64,000 nt of DNA, from positions 62,001 to 126,000 of the forward strand of contig NZ_JARHUG010000002.1 in the NCBI RefSeq assembly GCF_029223185.1, in the 5' to 3' direction. The translations under genes and the position numbers were made by a program. The notes beneath the pieces were generated by a model, which was given only the letters and a program-made list of their open reading frames with translations, was not told the DNA's origin and did no database searches. Below are positions 1 through 9,269 of this stretch, piece by piece; the stretch's first letter is position 1, and each line of letters starts with the position of its first letter. The stretch comes from Aliiglaciecola sp. CAU 1673 (GTDB lineage: Bacteria; Pseudomonadota; Gammaproteobacteria; Enterobacterales; Alteromonadaceae).

Positions 1-2
1 GG

Positions 3-566
3 AATCTGGAAAGTCTGTTGAATGACGCTTATGCCTCGTCGGGCACTGATTGCAGCGATCGCTCCATTCTGGATAAGCAGTTATTTAACCTTGCCAGGCT
101 ACCACTGATTGGGCAGTTGGCGCCAAAAACGCCTGTTATACGCATGGTCAGGCACCCACTCGATGTGTTGGTGTCGTGCTATTTCGCCAATTTTTCAAAT
201 CAGGATGCCTGGCATATGGATATTGTGGTCACGGCCCGATATCTGGCCAGACTTGATGAATTCTGGGAAGTCATTCAAGAGACACTACCTAATCCAGTAT
301 TGATCTTAAGGTATGAGGAAATGGTCCAATCTGACACTCTGGCGCAACCTGTAACCCAATTCCTTGATAATCATTGGCAAGCTAATCGAAGAGGAGTCGA
401 CCAGGGATCTCGCGTGTTTGTAACCAGAACCGCTTCTTATGAGCAAGTCCAGGACGTGACCAACACTAAAAGTGTCGGTAACTACATAAATTATCTTGAA
501 TCGCTCCCTGAAGACTGTATTGAGATTCTAAAGCCGGTTATGGCACGCTGGGGTTATTCGGTATAA
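3..566 (+). CDS. Sulfotransferase family protein, C-terminal part (5' end outside window)
   Basis: The reading frame is open to the left edge, so the start lies outside the window; the TTG at 18 is only the first possible start inside it. The visible part has the hydrophobic strand followed by RHPLD and VSCYF, which matches the 3'-phosphate-binding segment of PAPS-dependent sulfotransferases, and a C-terminal region like those of bacterial TPR-sulfotransferases. The N-terminal P-loop-like PAPS site and any TPR repeats are not visible. Such enzymes transfer sulfate from PAPS to hydroxyl or amine groups; the substrate here is unknown. The next gene starts 77 bases later on the same strand. Confidence 0.7.
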   Translation, partial: NLESLLNDAYASSGTDCSDRSILDKQLFNLARLPLIGQLAPKTPVIRMVRHPLDVLVSCYFANFSNQDAWHMDIVVTARYLARLDEFWEVIQETLPNPVLILRYEEMVQSDTLAQPVTQFLDNHWQANRRGVDQGSRVFVTRTASYEQVQDVTNTKSVGNYINYLESLPEDCIEILKPVMARWGYSV

Positions 567-643
567 AGATTAGGGCTTGAGCAAAAGAGCCAATAGATGC
601 AAAACTGGGATGTAACGTTATTTCAATTGGAAGGCTGAGACAT

Positions 644-3088
644 ATGGAACTTAAAACGCAATGTAAACTGGTTCTGATTGGTTTAACGCTTTGTTGGCAA
701 GCCCACGCAACGGTGATAACCGAGAAGGTCGATGAAAATAGCGTACTTTTTTACTCTTCTGGCCAAACTCAGCTTTTTGAAAGCATATTAGAGAATCAAC
801 TTATCAAGAGCGTCAATCTGCTTGATAAAAGTATGTTGATGTCAGGCCAATTGGCCCATCGGATTGGTGATGAGAAAGCACTGAACTTTATCTTCGATTT
901 ATTAAGAAAAGGGGATGAGCGCGGGGGACTGGCATTAGCTAACTACATTCAACGCTACCCGCAGGACTTGCTGGCCTACCATTTTGCAGCCATTCAGATG
1001 GTCAGGAATCAACAATATCCTGAAGCTGAACTAACCCTCAAAAATATATTGGGAGAGGTGCCTGACTATGCACCGTCTCGAACTCTGTTGGGCGTTGTGG
1101 AATTGCAACAAGGGGATTATGAATCAGCTAAGAATGAGCTGGAAAAGGCCATAGCGGGACCGGCACCAGACACATTGGCTATGCGTTATTTAGCCTGGTT
1201 ATCTTTAAAAAACAGGGAAACAACAAAAGCAAGATGGTATTTGGAAAGGGCGCTTAAATATTATGGCTTACCCACCAAAGAGGCTAATATTTTGCATTTG
1301 GAATTGGCCGAATTGTACCGTCGTCTCGGACAACCAGAGCGCATTGTCGTTCTATTTACGCCTTTGCTGCAGAATCAGAAACTTGATATGAAAAATCCTG
1401 CCAATGTTGAGGCCGTGTCAAGATATCTTGAAGCGGCAACATCCATTGGCGAATTGGTATCTGCTCAGAGAGGGCTTCAAAAACTTGAAGGTACTGAAGC
1501 GCTCAATTCATTTCCAGGTCTGATAAGCTCTTCACGCATTCTGGCGATGCAGGGAAAGTACAAAGAAAGTTTGCATCAATTAAATGAGCTTAAGTCGGAA
1601 GTTCCTTCCCTTGAAAAACAACGTCTGCTGGAAACTGCCAGGATCCAAGTTGTAGCGGGTCAGTCAGAGCAAGCCATGGCGAGTGCCGAAGAATATATCA
1701 ACAAAGCGAAAAGAGCTGATGTTTCGGCCATGAGAAACTATGTTGAGGTGGCTGTGCAAGCTGGCAAAGGGAATCAAGCGCTAACTTATTTGTATGAGCA
1801 GGCAAAGCAATCGCCAGAAGATCAGGCGGTGCAAAGTCTGTTGGTAGAAACACTGCTTAGTGCAGGCGATATGGTGGCGGCAAAAAGTCAGCTGGAAGCG
1901 CAACTTAACAAAAATAGTCAGTCGGTTTCCGCTCTATATCAATACGGTGTATTGCTCTACAACCAAAGAGATAACGCAAAGGCAAAACAGAGTTTTGAGC
2001 AAGTGGTAAAGCTGCAGCCGTCAAATGAGGATGCCTGGTTGGCGTTGCTTGGGGCAGCTCATGATCACAGAGAGCATGACCATTCTGGTGGCGGAGCCAT
2101 GTTGGACCACCAGGAAGTGATGCCTATTTTGGAGCAGGCCATTGCAGCCAATCCGCTGTCTTATCGTCTTCATTATGAGAAAGGCATTACCGCGTATTCC
2201 GGTGGAGAAGCGAAGCTGGCACTTCGCACTTTTGAACAGACCCTTGAGCTGGCACCCTTTTACATTCCAGCCATGTACATGGCGGCCATAGCGAGTGCTG
2301 ATCTCGGTGACAACTTGGAAAAAGCAAAGAAATTGGCAGAGGTGGCTGTGCAGATTCAACCTGATGTACCGGCCGTAGCAGACGCACTAGGTTGGGTATT
2401 AATTCAATCCGGAGAGATTGAAAAAGGTGAACCACTTTGTCGCAAAGCGTTGGAAGGTATGCCGAATGATCCCGCCGTTTTATTGCATCTAGGGGTCGCC
2501 GAGATGAAGAAGGCTAAAACTTCCTCTGCAAAGTCATATTTGATGGCGGCCTTGGCAGGACAATTGCCTTCACATTCAGCAAAGTACGCTCGTGCAATGC
2601 TGCAAGAAATGGAGCCGGTGTCAGAGAAGCAGCTTGAAGTTCATAAGATCAATGGCTTTGGAAAAGCAGAAAATATCGGCACCATCACACTCAAGGACGT
2701 GGAGAATGGATTGGAGGTTAAGGCTAACCTCAACGGATTACCAGCAGGATTTAACGGCATGCACTTTCACGAAAAGCCGAGTTGTGAAGCTGGCATGAAG
2801 GACGGCCAGCGTGTGGCAGGATTATTGGCTGGCGAGCACTACGGACATGATCATATGGCAATGATGGGTAGCATGTCGTCAGAAGAACACGCCAAGCACA
2901 TGGCTAACATGAAACCCAGAGGGGATTTACCCCCGCTCGAAACAAAGTCTGATGGAACCTCTAACGCATCTGTAATGGGAGCTGGCTTAACCCTTGCTGA
3001 GCTTCGAGGTCGTTCTTTGATGATCCATCATGGTCCGGATGAAGATGGTAGTTCAGGACCTAAAATCGCCTGCGCTATTATTGATTGA
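644..3088 (+). CDS. Secreted TPR-repeat protein fused to a Cu/Zn superoxide dismutase domain
   Basis: This 814-residue protein starts with a signal peptide (about residues 1-22). Residues about 60-660 are many TPR units resembling the TPR proteins of PEP-CTERM systems. Residues about 666-814 are a SodC-type domain. The copper-ligand pattern is kept (H707, H709, H732, H795), as are the disulfide cysteines C714 and C810 and the GDLPPL turn with D761. The histidine usually before GDLP is replaced (PRGDL), and the zinc loop is filled by a Met/His-rich stretch at about 735-755. A second His-rich patch lies inside the TPR region (about 472-490). A periplasmic or surface role in superoxide or metal handling is inferred. 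A TonB receptor follows on the same strand after a terminator. Confidence 0.85.
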   Translation: MELKTQCKLVLIGLTLCWQAHATVITEKVDENSVLFYSSGQTQLFESILENQLIKSVNLLDKSMLMSGQLAHRIGDEKALNFIFDLLRKGDERGGLALANYIQRYPQDLLAYHFAAIQMVRNQQYPEAELTLKNILGEVPDYAPSRTLLGVVELQQGDYESAKNELEKAIAGPAPDTLAMRYLAWLSLKNRETTKARWYLERALKYYGLPTKEANILHLELAELYRRLGQPERIVVLFTPLLQNQKLDMKNPANVEAVSRYLEAATSIGELVSAQRGLQKLEGTEALNSFPGLISSSRILAMQGKYKESLHQLNELKSEVPSLEKQRLLETARIQVVAGQSEQAMASAEEYINKAKRADVSAMRNYVEVAVQAGKGNQALTYLYEQAKQSPEDQAVQSLLVETLLSAGDMVAAKSQLEAQLNKNSQSVSALYQYGVLLYNQRDNAKAKQSFEQVVKLQPSNEDAWLALLGAAHDHREHDHSGGGAMLDHQEVMPILEQAIAANPLSYRLHYEKGITAYSGGEAKLALRTFEQTLELAPFYIPAMYMAAIASADLGDNLEKAKKLAEVAVQIQPDVPAVADALGWVLIQSGEIEKGEPLCRKALEGMPNDPAVLLHLGVAEMKKAKTSSAKSYLMAALAGQLPSHSAKYARAMLQEMEPVSEKQLEVHKINGFGKAENIGTITLKDVENGLEVKANLNGLPAGFNGMHFHEKPSCEAGMKDGQRVAGLLAGEHYGHDHMAMMGSMSSEEHAKHMANMKPRGDLPPLETKSDGTSNASVMGAGLTLAELRGRSLMIHHGPDEDGSSGPKIACAIID

Positions 3089-3141
3089 ATATCTAAAAGT
3101 GCCATAGCAGAGGTTTTTCTCAGAACTGCATATCCGATAGA

Positions 3142-3170
3142 CGCCCACCAAGAGTGGGCGTTTTTGTTTT
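3142..3170 (+). terminator. Rho-independent terminator after the TPR-SodC gene
   Basis: The stem CGCCCAC (3142-3148) pairs with GTGGGCG (3154-3160) and is followed by a T-rich run. It lies about 55 bases after the stop codon and separates the TPR-SodC gene from the TonB receptor gene. Confidence 0.8.
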
Positions 3171-3336
3171 GAGATATGACCGCACAGAGTGTGCGCCAGC
3201 GACATGTCGACACTGCTGGCGTAACCCCTTAAAAATATAAATATCTTTATGTTTTATATGGTTTTTTTAATTGAAATTTTAGCGATTTTTGCTTTGCTTA
3301 ATAAATGAACTGACAAGGCAACAGCAAGGACTACCT

Positions 3337-5403
3337 GTGCTACCCAGAAGACTATCTGCCATCGCTTTTTCTGTGTCACTGGGATTTGGCTTCGCAGAGG
3401 CAAATGATGATGGCATTGAACACATTTATATCACCAGCGAGCGCCTTCCCGCAGCCGAACTGGCAACCCCTTTTTCGGTAGAACAGATAGAGAAAGAGTC
3501 TATTCGCACCCAAGGCTACCGTAGCCTGCCGGAGATCCTGGAAAGCTCAGCAGGGGTCATGGTGCAAAAAACTTCTTATGGGCAAGGATCACCTTATATA
3601 CGAGGCTTTACTGGGTTTCGCACGCTAATGCTGATCGATGGGATACGCCTTAATAACGCGATTTTTCGGGAGGGTCCTAACCAATACTGGAATACTGTTG
3701 ATGCCTTTTCCGTTGATGAACTTGAATTGGTGCGTGGGCCGGCGTCGGCGCTTTATGGTGCAGATGCAATTGGCGGTACGGTGCAAGTATTGACGACACA
3801 ATTGGACCCGAATCTATCGGAAGTGGAGAATACCTTCGAGTATTACTTCCGGGGAGCGACAGCCGAACATTCAAATATTTTTCGCATTAGTGGCCAGCGG
3901 GAGGGGCAGGGACAGGCTCTGCAATTTGGTCTGACCTCAAAGGATTTTGGCGATTTAAAACGAGGCGATAACATCGCCCAGCCCAATACGGGCTACGGTG
4001 AACACAATCTTGATGGTAAATGGGTGAGTGATATTAGTGAGCAATGGCGGCTCACAACAGCCGCTTTTTATACCCGTCAGGATGATGTACCCAGAACTCA
4101 CCGGACAATTTACTCCACTAGTTTTGCCGGTACCACCATTGGAAATGAATTACGCAGAGACCTCACCCATGAACGGCTTTTAGGTTATATGCGCTTGGAT
4201 GGCAACAGTCCCTGGGAGGGAATAGATCAAGCCCATTTCACCTTGTCCTGGCATAACCAAAAAGAACGCAGAGACAGAGAGCGCAGCGGTAATCGTAAAG
4301 ACAGTCAGGGCATTGAAACGGGGACCTTGGGCGTACAAGCGCAGCTAAGCTCTTTGTGGGGGAATACCCGGCTGGTATACGGTGCAGAGAGTTACATCGA
4401 TAACGTCGATAGTTTCTCCAGTAGCAATTCCATACAAGGTCCGGTTGCCGATGATGCCGAGTATCAATGGCATGGTATATACGTGCAGGCGCGGACGCCG
4501 CTAAGTGAATCCTTAGATTTGCTGGCAGGGCTGCGCTTTAATCATATGCGCGCAGACGCTGGTAAGGTAAGTGATCCAAACACTGGAGAAGCTTTCAGTT
4601 TTGATGATAGCTGGAGTAAGACTGTCGGTAACCTGATGCTGCACTATAAAGTAGACGCTGAATCTGTGCTCTATGCTGGTGTATCGCAAGGTTTCAGAGC
4701 CCCTAATTTGTCTGATCTCACCCGTTTTGATAGCGCCCGCAGTAATGAGTTTGAAATTCCCGCCACCAACCTGGATGCCGAGCATTACAACAATTTAAGC
4801 CTGGGGTACAAGTGGTATAACGACAGCGGCTATCTGGATATCAGTAGTTTTTATACTGACATCCGCGACCAAATTCTGCGCTTTCCCACCGGAGTGCAAA
4901 ACGCCGACGGAGAGTATGAAATTTCAAAGGCTAACCTGGGTGATGGCTACCTTAGTGGCTGGGAATTAAGGGCGGGATATCATCTTAATGATACCTGGTC
5001 ACTAAGTACTATGCTGGCTTATATCAAGGGTAAAGTGGACACTTTTGCCACTTCTGAACAGGTGTTAACCTCTGAGTACCCAAGCCGTTTGATGCCAACT
5101 ACTGCACATGTGGCACTGGATTATCAGTCTGAAGATAAGGCCTGGTGGAGTCGTCTGGAGCTTATTGGTGTTGAAAAAGCCGACCGGCTTTCCTCCCGGG
5201 ATATGTCTGACAGCCAACGTATTCCACCGGAAGGCACGCCAGGATATGGCATTCTAAACCTTCGCGGCGGCCATGCTTTTAACGAGAGTTTTCGTTTACA
5301 TCTAACCCTTGAAAACTTATTTGATAAGGATTACCGCATCCATGGTTCAGGACAAAATGAGGCTGGACGAAATCTGATAGTGGGTATCGACGGCGTGTTT
5401 TGA
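3337..5403 (+). CDS. TonB-dependent outer-membrane receptor
   Basis: The frame is open from a TTG at 3289, but the GTG at 3337 is preferred. It follows an AAGGA ribosome site (3326-3330) and gives a clean signal peptide (about residues 1-22 of 688). A TonB-box-like segment (IEHIYITSER) comes next. The plug domain has the typical YIRGF, LIDGIRLNN, ELVRGPASALYG and DAIGGTVQV motifs. The barrel ends with the conserved NLFDKDYR and a terminal Phe. These proteins import iron complexes, heme, cobalamin or other large ligands with TonB-ExbBD energy. The ligand cannot be read here; the SodC-domain neighbour hints at a metal link, which is inference. Confidence 0.9.
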   Translation: MLPRRLSAIAFSVSLGFGFAEANDDGIEHIYITSERLPAAELATPFSVEQIEKESIRTQGYRSLPEILESSAGVMVQKTSYGQGSPYIRGFTGFRTLMLIDGIRLNNAIFREGPNQYWNTVDAFSVDELELVRGPASALYGADAIGGTVQVLTTQLDPNLSEVENTFEYYFRGATAEHSNIFRISGQREGQGQALQFGLTSKDFGDLKRGDNIAQPNTGYGEHNLDGKWVSDISEQWRLTTAAFYTRQDDVPRTHRTIYSTSFAGTTIGNELRRDLTHERLLGYMRLDGNSPWEGIDQAHFTLSWHNQKERRDRERSGNRKDSQGIETGTLGVQAQLSSLWGNTRLVYGAESYIDNVDSFSSSNSIQGPVADDAEYQWHGIYVQARTPLSESLDLLAGLRFNHMRADAGKVSDPNTGEAFSFDDSWSKTVGNLMLHYKVDAESVLYAGVSQGFRAPNLSDLTRFDSARSNEFEIPATNLDAEHYNNLSLGYKWYNDSGYLDISSFYTDIRDQILRFPTGVQNADGEYEISKANLGDGYLSGWELRAGYHLNDTWSLSTMLAYIKGKVDTFATSEQVLTSEYPSRLMPTTAHVALDYQSEDKAWWSRLELIGVEKADRLSSRDMSDSQRIPPEGTPGYGILNLRGGHAFNESFRLHLTLENLFDKDYRIHGSGQNEAGRNLIVGIDGVF

Positions 5404-5428
5404 GCATTACTGGCTACAACCTAAGTAA

Positions 5429-5454
5429 AAAGCCCGGCATCATTGCCGGGCTTT
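5429..5454. terminator. Bidirectional terminator between convergent genes
   Basis: An 11-base stem, AAAGCCCGGCA (5429-5439) with TGCCGGGCTTT (5444-5454), has a TCAT loop. It sits between the stop of the TonB receptor (+) and the stop of the PEP-CTERM gene (-), and the A and T runs suit both directions. Confidence 0.85.
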
Positions 5455-5465
5455 GCTTAGGGAGT

Positions 5466-6077
5466 TTAGTTTGCCAAACGTCGTCTTAAGCCAAATAGCA
5501 ACAGACCGGAGACAAATAAGGCAATGCCGGTAGGTTCAGGAACATCAATACAACCGTTAGGACCGATACAAACCCTGGCACCATTTAGAATCGGAAAAAT
5601 CCTATTGCCCAATTCGTCACCAAAGGCGAGAGATTGTCCGATAAAGGCAAGAGATGAAGTACCGTTGGCAATGGCATCAAAGCTAATGGAAGCCAACAGG
5701 AACATATTCCCCAACACGTCCTGATTAGCCATTAATGTGGCGGCATCGTCCAGTGATAATTCAAATATATCCAGCAGTCCTGGGCCTAGTAGCAAAGCAT
5801 CGCATGTTATGCCCGGAAAACAGCCAAGAGAATCGACGCCAAAACCAAATACTGCACCGCTAAAACTCAGTATTGTCGGGTCAAAGGCTATATCCACATC
5901 CCAAGCCCCCAAGTATTCTGGGTCCGCCGAGCCATCCCAGAGAATATCTACTGTGATGGTGTCACCAATAGACCCAAAGGAAACGGTTGGATCGATGGAG
6001 ATAATAGGTGTCGCCAAACCAACGCCTGGAATACCAAGGCCGGCTAAGAACAGCAGGTTACGTAAGATCTTCTTCAT
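5466..6077 (-). CDS. Cohesin-like PEP-CTERM sorting-domain protein
   Basis: This 203-residue secreted protein has a signal peptide (about 1-22). Residues about 25-150 form a beta-rich domain of the cohesin type (the ISIDP, GDTITVDI and WDVDIAFDPTILSF pattern). It ends with a PEP-CTERM tail at about 179-203: VPEP, a hydrophobic helix, then RRR. In the known system, exosortase recognises PEP-CTERM and removes it while sending the protein to the surface. No exosortase gene is in this window. It is the last gene of a minus-strand set, 41 bases after a dockerin-ended protein, which suggests the two may bind each other (inference). Confidence 0.85.
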   Translation of the reverse strand: MKKILRNLLFLAGLGIPGVGLATPIISIDPTVSFGSIGDTITVDILWDGSADPEYLGAWDVDIAFDPTILSFSGAVFGFGVDSLGCFPGITCDALLLGPGLLDIFELSLDDAATLMANQDVLGNMFLLASISFDAIANGTSSLAFIGQSLAFGDELGNRIFPILNGARVCIGPNGCIDVPEPTGIALFVSGLLLFGLRRRLAN

Positions 6078-6118
6078 ACTCTCTTCCTTCTTAATGGTAC
6101 AGACTTAGAAAGCCTTGT

Positions 6119-7867
6119 TTATGGAGCGCAGCGCGCGTTATCACATTGCAATACACAGATTCTTGAATCGAGCACGGTAATAACACCGTCGCCGTCAAGA
6201 TCGAAGATTGGGTCGCCCGGTGGCACAGTGACATTTCTATTCGCTAGGATGTTGCGAATATCGATAATATCGACCTGACCATCCGCATTGTTGTCGCAGT
6301 TAGCTGCAGCAGCAGTGGAGACCTGTAAATCCGACAAGATAGGCGACTCGTCATTACCATTAGGACGAAGCACCGTCCGGATCTGAATAAACTGTCCCAG
6401 TAAGCCCAGGCCTGTTGCACCATTGGCCACTGCTCCGTATGGTACTAGACCTAAGCCGCCTACAGTATCAGCCGCCCTGGCTTCGACGGTGATGCTGGCG
6501 CCTGCAGGAACAGAGCCTTCTGGTTCATTATTCCAGCTAATAACATCCCATTCGGTACCGGCACTACCGCTATCATTAACAACTGTCCAGATGCCGGTAG
6601 GGTCGGTTTGGTTGCGTGCGCCAAAGCCAGTGGCGTCACTGTAGGTATAGGGATCGCGCCCTACAGGAATGGTAGAGATAAAGTTACAGTCCTTGTCGTA
6701 TTGGGAGACGCTGTCCGAGTTTGTATTGATGGTCCAGATACGGCCGCCTTTACCCACAATAGGACCGCGAGCGCCAAGGGTGCCGACGCTACATACCGGC
6801 GTGGTATCCAAGTCGCCTGAAGGTAAGGTGACAAATTTTCTCAGAGTAGGGGTCCCAAACCAGACTGCGCCATCACCGTCTACAGCGACCCCTGTACCAC
6901 TAAATGCTACGCTAAACTGAAAGGTGCCGGTGGCAGGATTGTAACCATGTAATGTGCTACCGAGGTAAACCCGGCTGTTGCCAAGGACAATACCGTAGTT
7001 GCTTTGACCGCTGATATTCTGGGTCCAGGTCTTGGTGTTGGTATCTAGCTCCACCAGTGTCGAACCCAAGGTTGCCCCCCATAGAGTACCGTCAGAATCC
7101 ACGGCACAGCCATAGTTCGTCGCGCCACTTGTGCTAATGGGGCCCGCTAGCAGTGCTCCATTTAAGTCAAACTGGAAATACTCTCGGCCAGAGTAGGTAC
7201 CGGCCCAGAGAGTCCCCCCTGTACCAAGACATAGAGAGCGTCCCAAATCTCCCGGATCGGCGAAAGTACTTACCCAGATAACCCGCTCATCGCGAAATTC
7301 GGCAATCTCCAAAATTCCATTGGCATTGTCATCAATCACCGGCAGCATTTCATCTGGCGTAATCATACAATCGCCATTGGTATCTTCTGATGTATCGATG
7401 ACGCCATTACCATTTCTATCAACGCCACCCTCTACCGCAATTTTCAGCAGCTCAGGGCGACGGCCGCCGGAAAAGTTTCGGTTGGCCACATAGACATTGC
7501 CATCGGTATCCACCGCCGTACGAGAAGGCGCTGGACCGGAAAAAGCTCCATGGTTGGCCAAAGCAAAGGGATCGCCAAAGGCTGTCAGATACCTGGCCTC
7601 CTCGCAGCCAGCCCCTCCTGCTCCGTCAGTATTAATTCTGGACATGGTATCTTCACCGGCGTTCGCTACCCAAAGGATAGGAAAGGTGTCACCGGAGACA
7701 TTTAACTGCAATTGATTGGTGCCAGGCGCATCATGGTTCAGGGAACTTAATGTCCCAGTATCAAAGTCGGCATCGGTAGTGTAGGTCGTAGTCGCAGCGT
7801 TAGCAGCACCGACCACAAACAGGGCGGAGATGGCACCTGTTAATTGTTTGAGGTTGACGGTAATCAT
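6119..7867 (-). CDS. Secreted beta-propeller (streptogramin-lyase-like) protein with C-terminal dockerin
   Basis: This is a 582-residue protein with a signal peptide (cleavage about 24). Most of it is repeated blade-like segments (for example ILWVANAGEDTMSR, GNVYVANRNFSGG, GTLWAGTYSG) as in NHL or Vgb-type propellers. An EF-hand-like calcium segment (DRNGNGVIDTSEDTNGD) lies near residues 150-170. The last 60 residues (523-582) form a dockerin: two calcium loops, DNNADGQVDIID and DLDGDGVITVLD, with flanking cysteines. Dockerins bind cohesins, and the next gene encodes a cohesin-like domain. The preceding propeller lipoprotein gene ends 12 bases upstream, so the three are probably cotranscribed. 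Molecular function is unknown. Confidence 0.8.
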   Translation of the reverse strand: MITVNLKQLTGAISALFVVGAANAATTTYTTDADFDTGTLSSLNHDAPGTNQLQLNVSGDTFPILWVANAGEDTMSRINTDGAGGAGCEEARYLTAFGDPFALANHGAFSGPAPSRTAVDTDGNVYVANRNFSGGRRPELLKIAVEGGVDRNGNGVIDTSEDTNGDCMITPDEMLPVIDDNANGILEIAEFRDERVIWVSTFADPGDLGRSLCLGTGGTLWAGTYSGREYFQFDLNGALLAGPISTSGATNYGCAVDSDGTLWGATLGSTLVELDTNTKTWTQNISGQSNYGIVLGNSRVYLGSTLHGYNPATGTFQFSVAFSGTGVAVDGDGAVWFGTPTLRKFVTLPSGDLDTTPVCSVGTLGARGPIVGKGGRIWTINTNSDSVSQYDKDCNFISTIPVGRDPYTYSDATGFGARNQTDPTGIWTVVNDSGSAGTEWDVISWNNEPEGSVPAGASITVEARAADTVGGLGLVPYGAVANGATGLGLLGQFIQIRTVLRPNGNDESPILSDLQVSTAAAANCDNNADGQVDIIDIRNILANRNVTVPPGDPIFDLDGDGVITVLDSRICVLQCDNARCAP

Positions 7868-7879
7868 CGTATTTTCCTC

Positions 7880-8995
7880 CTATTGCAATCGATTAGAGGC
7901 AACTTGCCTGGTAGATTGCATGTGGGATAGAGGAAGTAAAACGGGCTCTGGTAGTGGTTGGCTCTGATATCCTTTGGCTGGCACTACGATGCGAAGTGCG
8001 CCGCTTTCAAGATCCACTACGTACACGTTGGAATACCAATTCCCTTGCCAACTGACCAGCAACATCCTGCTCTCATCACTAAACCAAGTTGGATTGTCCA
8101 CTTGGCTGAGTCCATCAGTGATGCTGGTTTGGTCCGAACCATCTTCTCTCATGATATAAAGTTGTGTGCGCCCATGGGGCCCACGGGTGGATAAAAACGA
8201 AATATACTCCCCGCTGTTTGACCAGACAGGTTGAATATCTGACGTATGCAGGTGGGTAAGCTGAGACTCCTTATTAGTCTGTAAATCATAGCGATAGATA
8301 TTGTATTGCCGCTCTCGTCTGGAATCGTAAACCAGGCTTTGTCCATCTGGTGACCAACGAGGAGGGCTGTCTTCGTAGCCTGGATTATTGGTGAGCTGGC
8401 GGTGCCTCATATCCGACAGGTTCAAAACCCATAGATCACCTTTAGCGCGCTCATTTAGCTTACGATAGGCCAGCATCTTGCCATCGGGCGAATACACCGG
8501 ACTGTCGCAACTTTGTATCTCGTCCGTTGTTAACTGGTGTAGATTTCGACCGTCTTTATTAATTGAATAAAGTTGCATAGGACCAGAACGGTCGGAGACA
8601 AAAACAATATGCTGTCCATCGGGTGACCAGGCGGGCTGTCCATCAAATCCCTTCCATTTAGATAGGTTAGTTTGCTGGGAGCCATCGGCATTCATCACAT
8701 ATATTTCAGAATTGCCGTTGTCACGATTAGAGGTAAAAAGAATGGCCTTACCATCGGGAGACCAACTGGCCTCATAGTCATCGCGGGTATTATGGGTTAA
8801 GCGTTCTAAACTGCTGCCATCCAGAAGTACGGTGTAAATTTCTCGGTTACCGTCTTGGTTGGATACAAACAGGATTCTCTGTGAGGATTTTTCACTGCTT
8901 ATTGACAGTGGGGAAGCATTCTTAACACCACAGCCGGCGATGCTTATTGCCAAGCAAACAGCCAGTGGTATCAAAAAGTTATTTTTGAGCTTCAT
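7880..8995 (-). CDS. TolB-like WD40-type propeller lipoprotein
   Basis: The start at 8995 (MKLKNN) is preferred over the ATG at 9010, because GGGGA lies just before it and it yields a proper lipoprotein signal with lipobox SIAGC. The 371-residue product is then made of repeats of the type W-SPDG followed by IxFxS-RDG and xLTxN, the hallmark of TolB-type six-bladed propellers (PD40 repeats). It lacks the N-terminal TolB domain and is not next to pal or tolA, so it is not the Tol-system TolB. It is the first gene of the set with the dockerin and cohesin-like proteins, suggesting a shared envelope or extracellular job. Confidence 0.8.
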   Translation of the reverse strand: MKLKNNFLIPLAVCLAISIAGCGVKNASPLSISSEKSSQRILFVSNQDGNREIYTVLLDGSSLERLTHNTRDDYEASWSPDGKAILFTSNRDNGNSEIYVMNADGSQQTNLSKWKGFDGQPAWSPDGQHIVFVSDRSGPMQLYSINKDGRNLHQLTTDEIQSCDSPVYSPDGKMLAYRKLNERAKGDLWVLNLSDMRHRQLTNNPGYEDSPPRWSPDGQSLVYDSRRERQYNIYRYDLQTNKESQLTHLHTSDIQPVWSNSGEYISFLSTRGPHGRTQLYIMREDGSDQTSITDGLSQVDNPTWFSDESRMLLVSWQGNWYSNVYVVDLESGALRIVVPAKGYQSQPLPEPVLLPLSHMQSTRQVASNRLQ

Positions 8996-9269
8996 CCAGT
9001 CCCCACACATCTAAGTTGGATAACTGTCGGGTCAGCCAGTGATTACAGCATTCTTCATTCCATAAAGAGATCGTCCCGCCCGGCTGTGCTGTCCTTTACC
9101 TCGACCACAAGGTACATCATGGTGTTAAAGAAGGTGTTGTTAGAAAGTAAGCATCATTTGTGCCCATCTGATAATTTCATAAAAAACATAGGCTTACTTT
9201 TTGTGTGGGCATTTTATGTAAAAAAATTGTAAATAATGTTGACGGTCAGACGTTGTATAGGCATTTGGT

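Noticed and set aside
5737..6108. Plus-strand ORF opposite the PEP-CTERM gene
   Set aside because: It is the mirror of a clear signal-peptide/PEP-CTERM gene.
7880..8995. TolB of the Tol-Pal system
   Set aside because: It is a lipoprotein without the TolB N-terminal domain and is not near tolQRA or pal.
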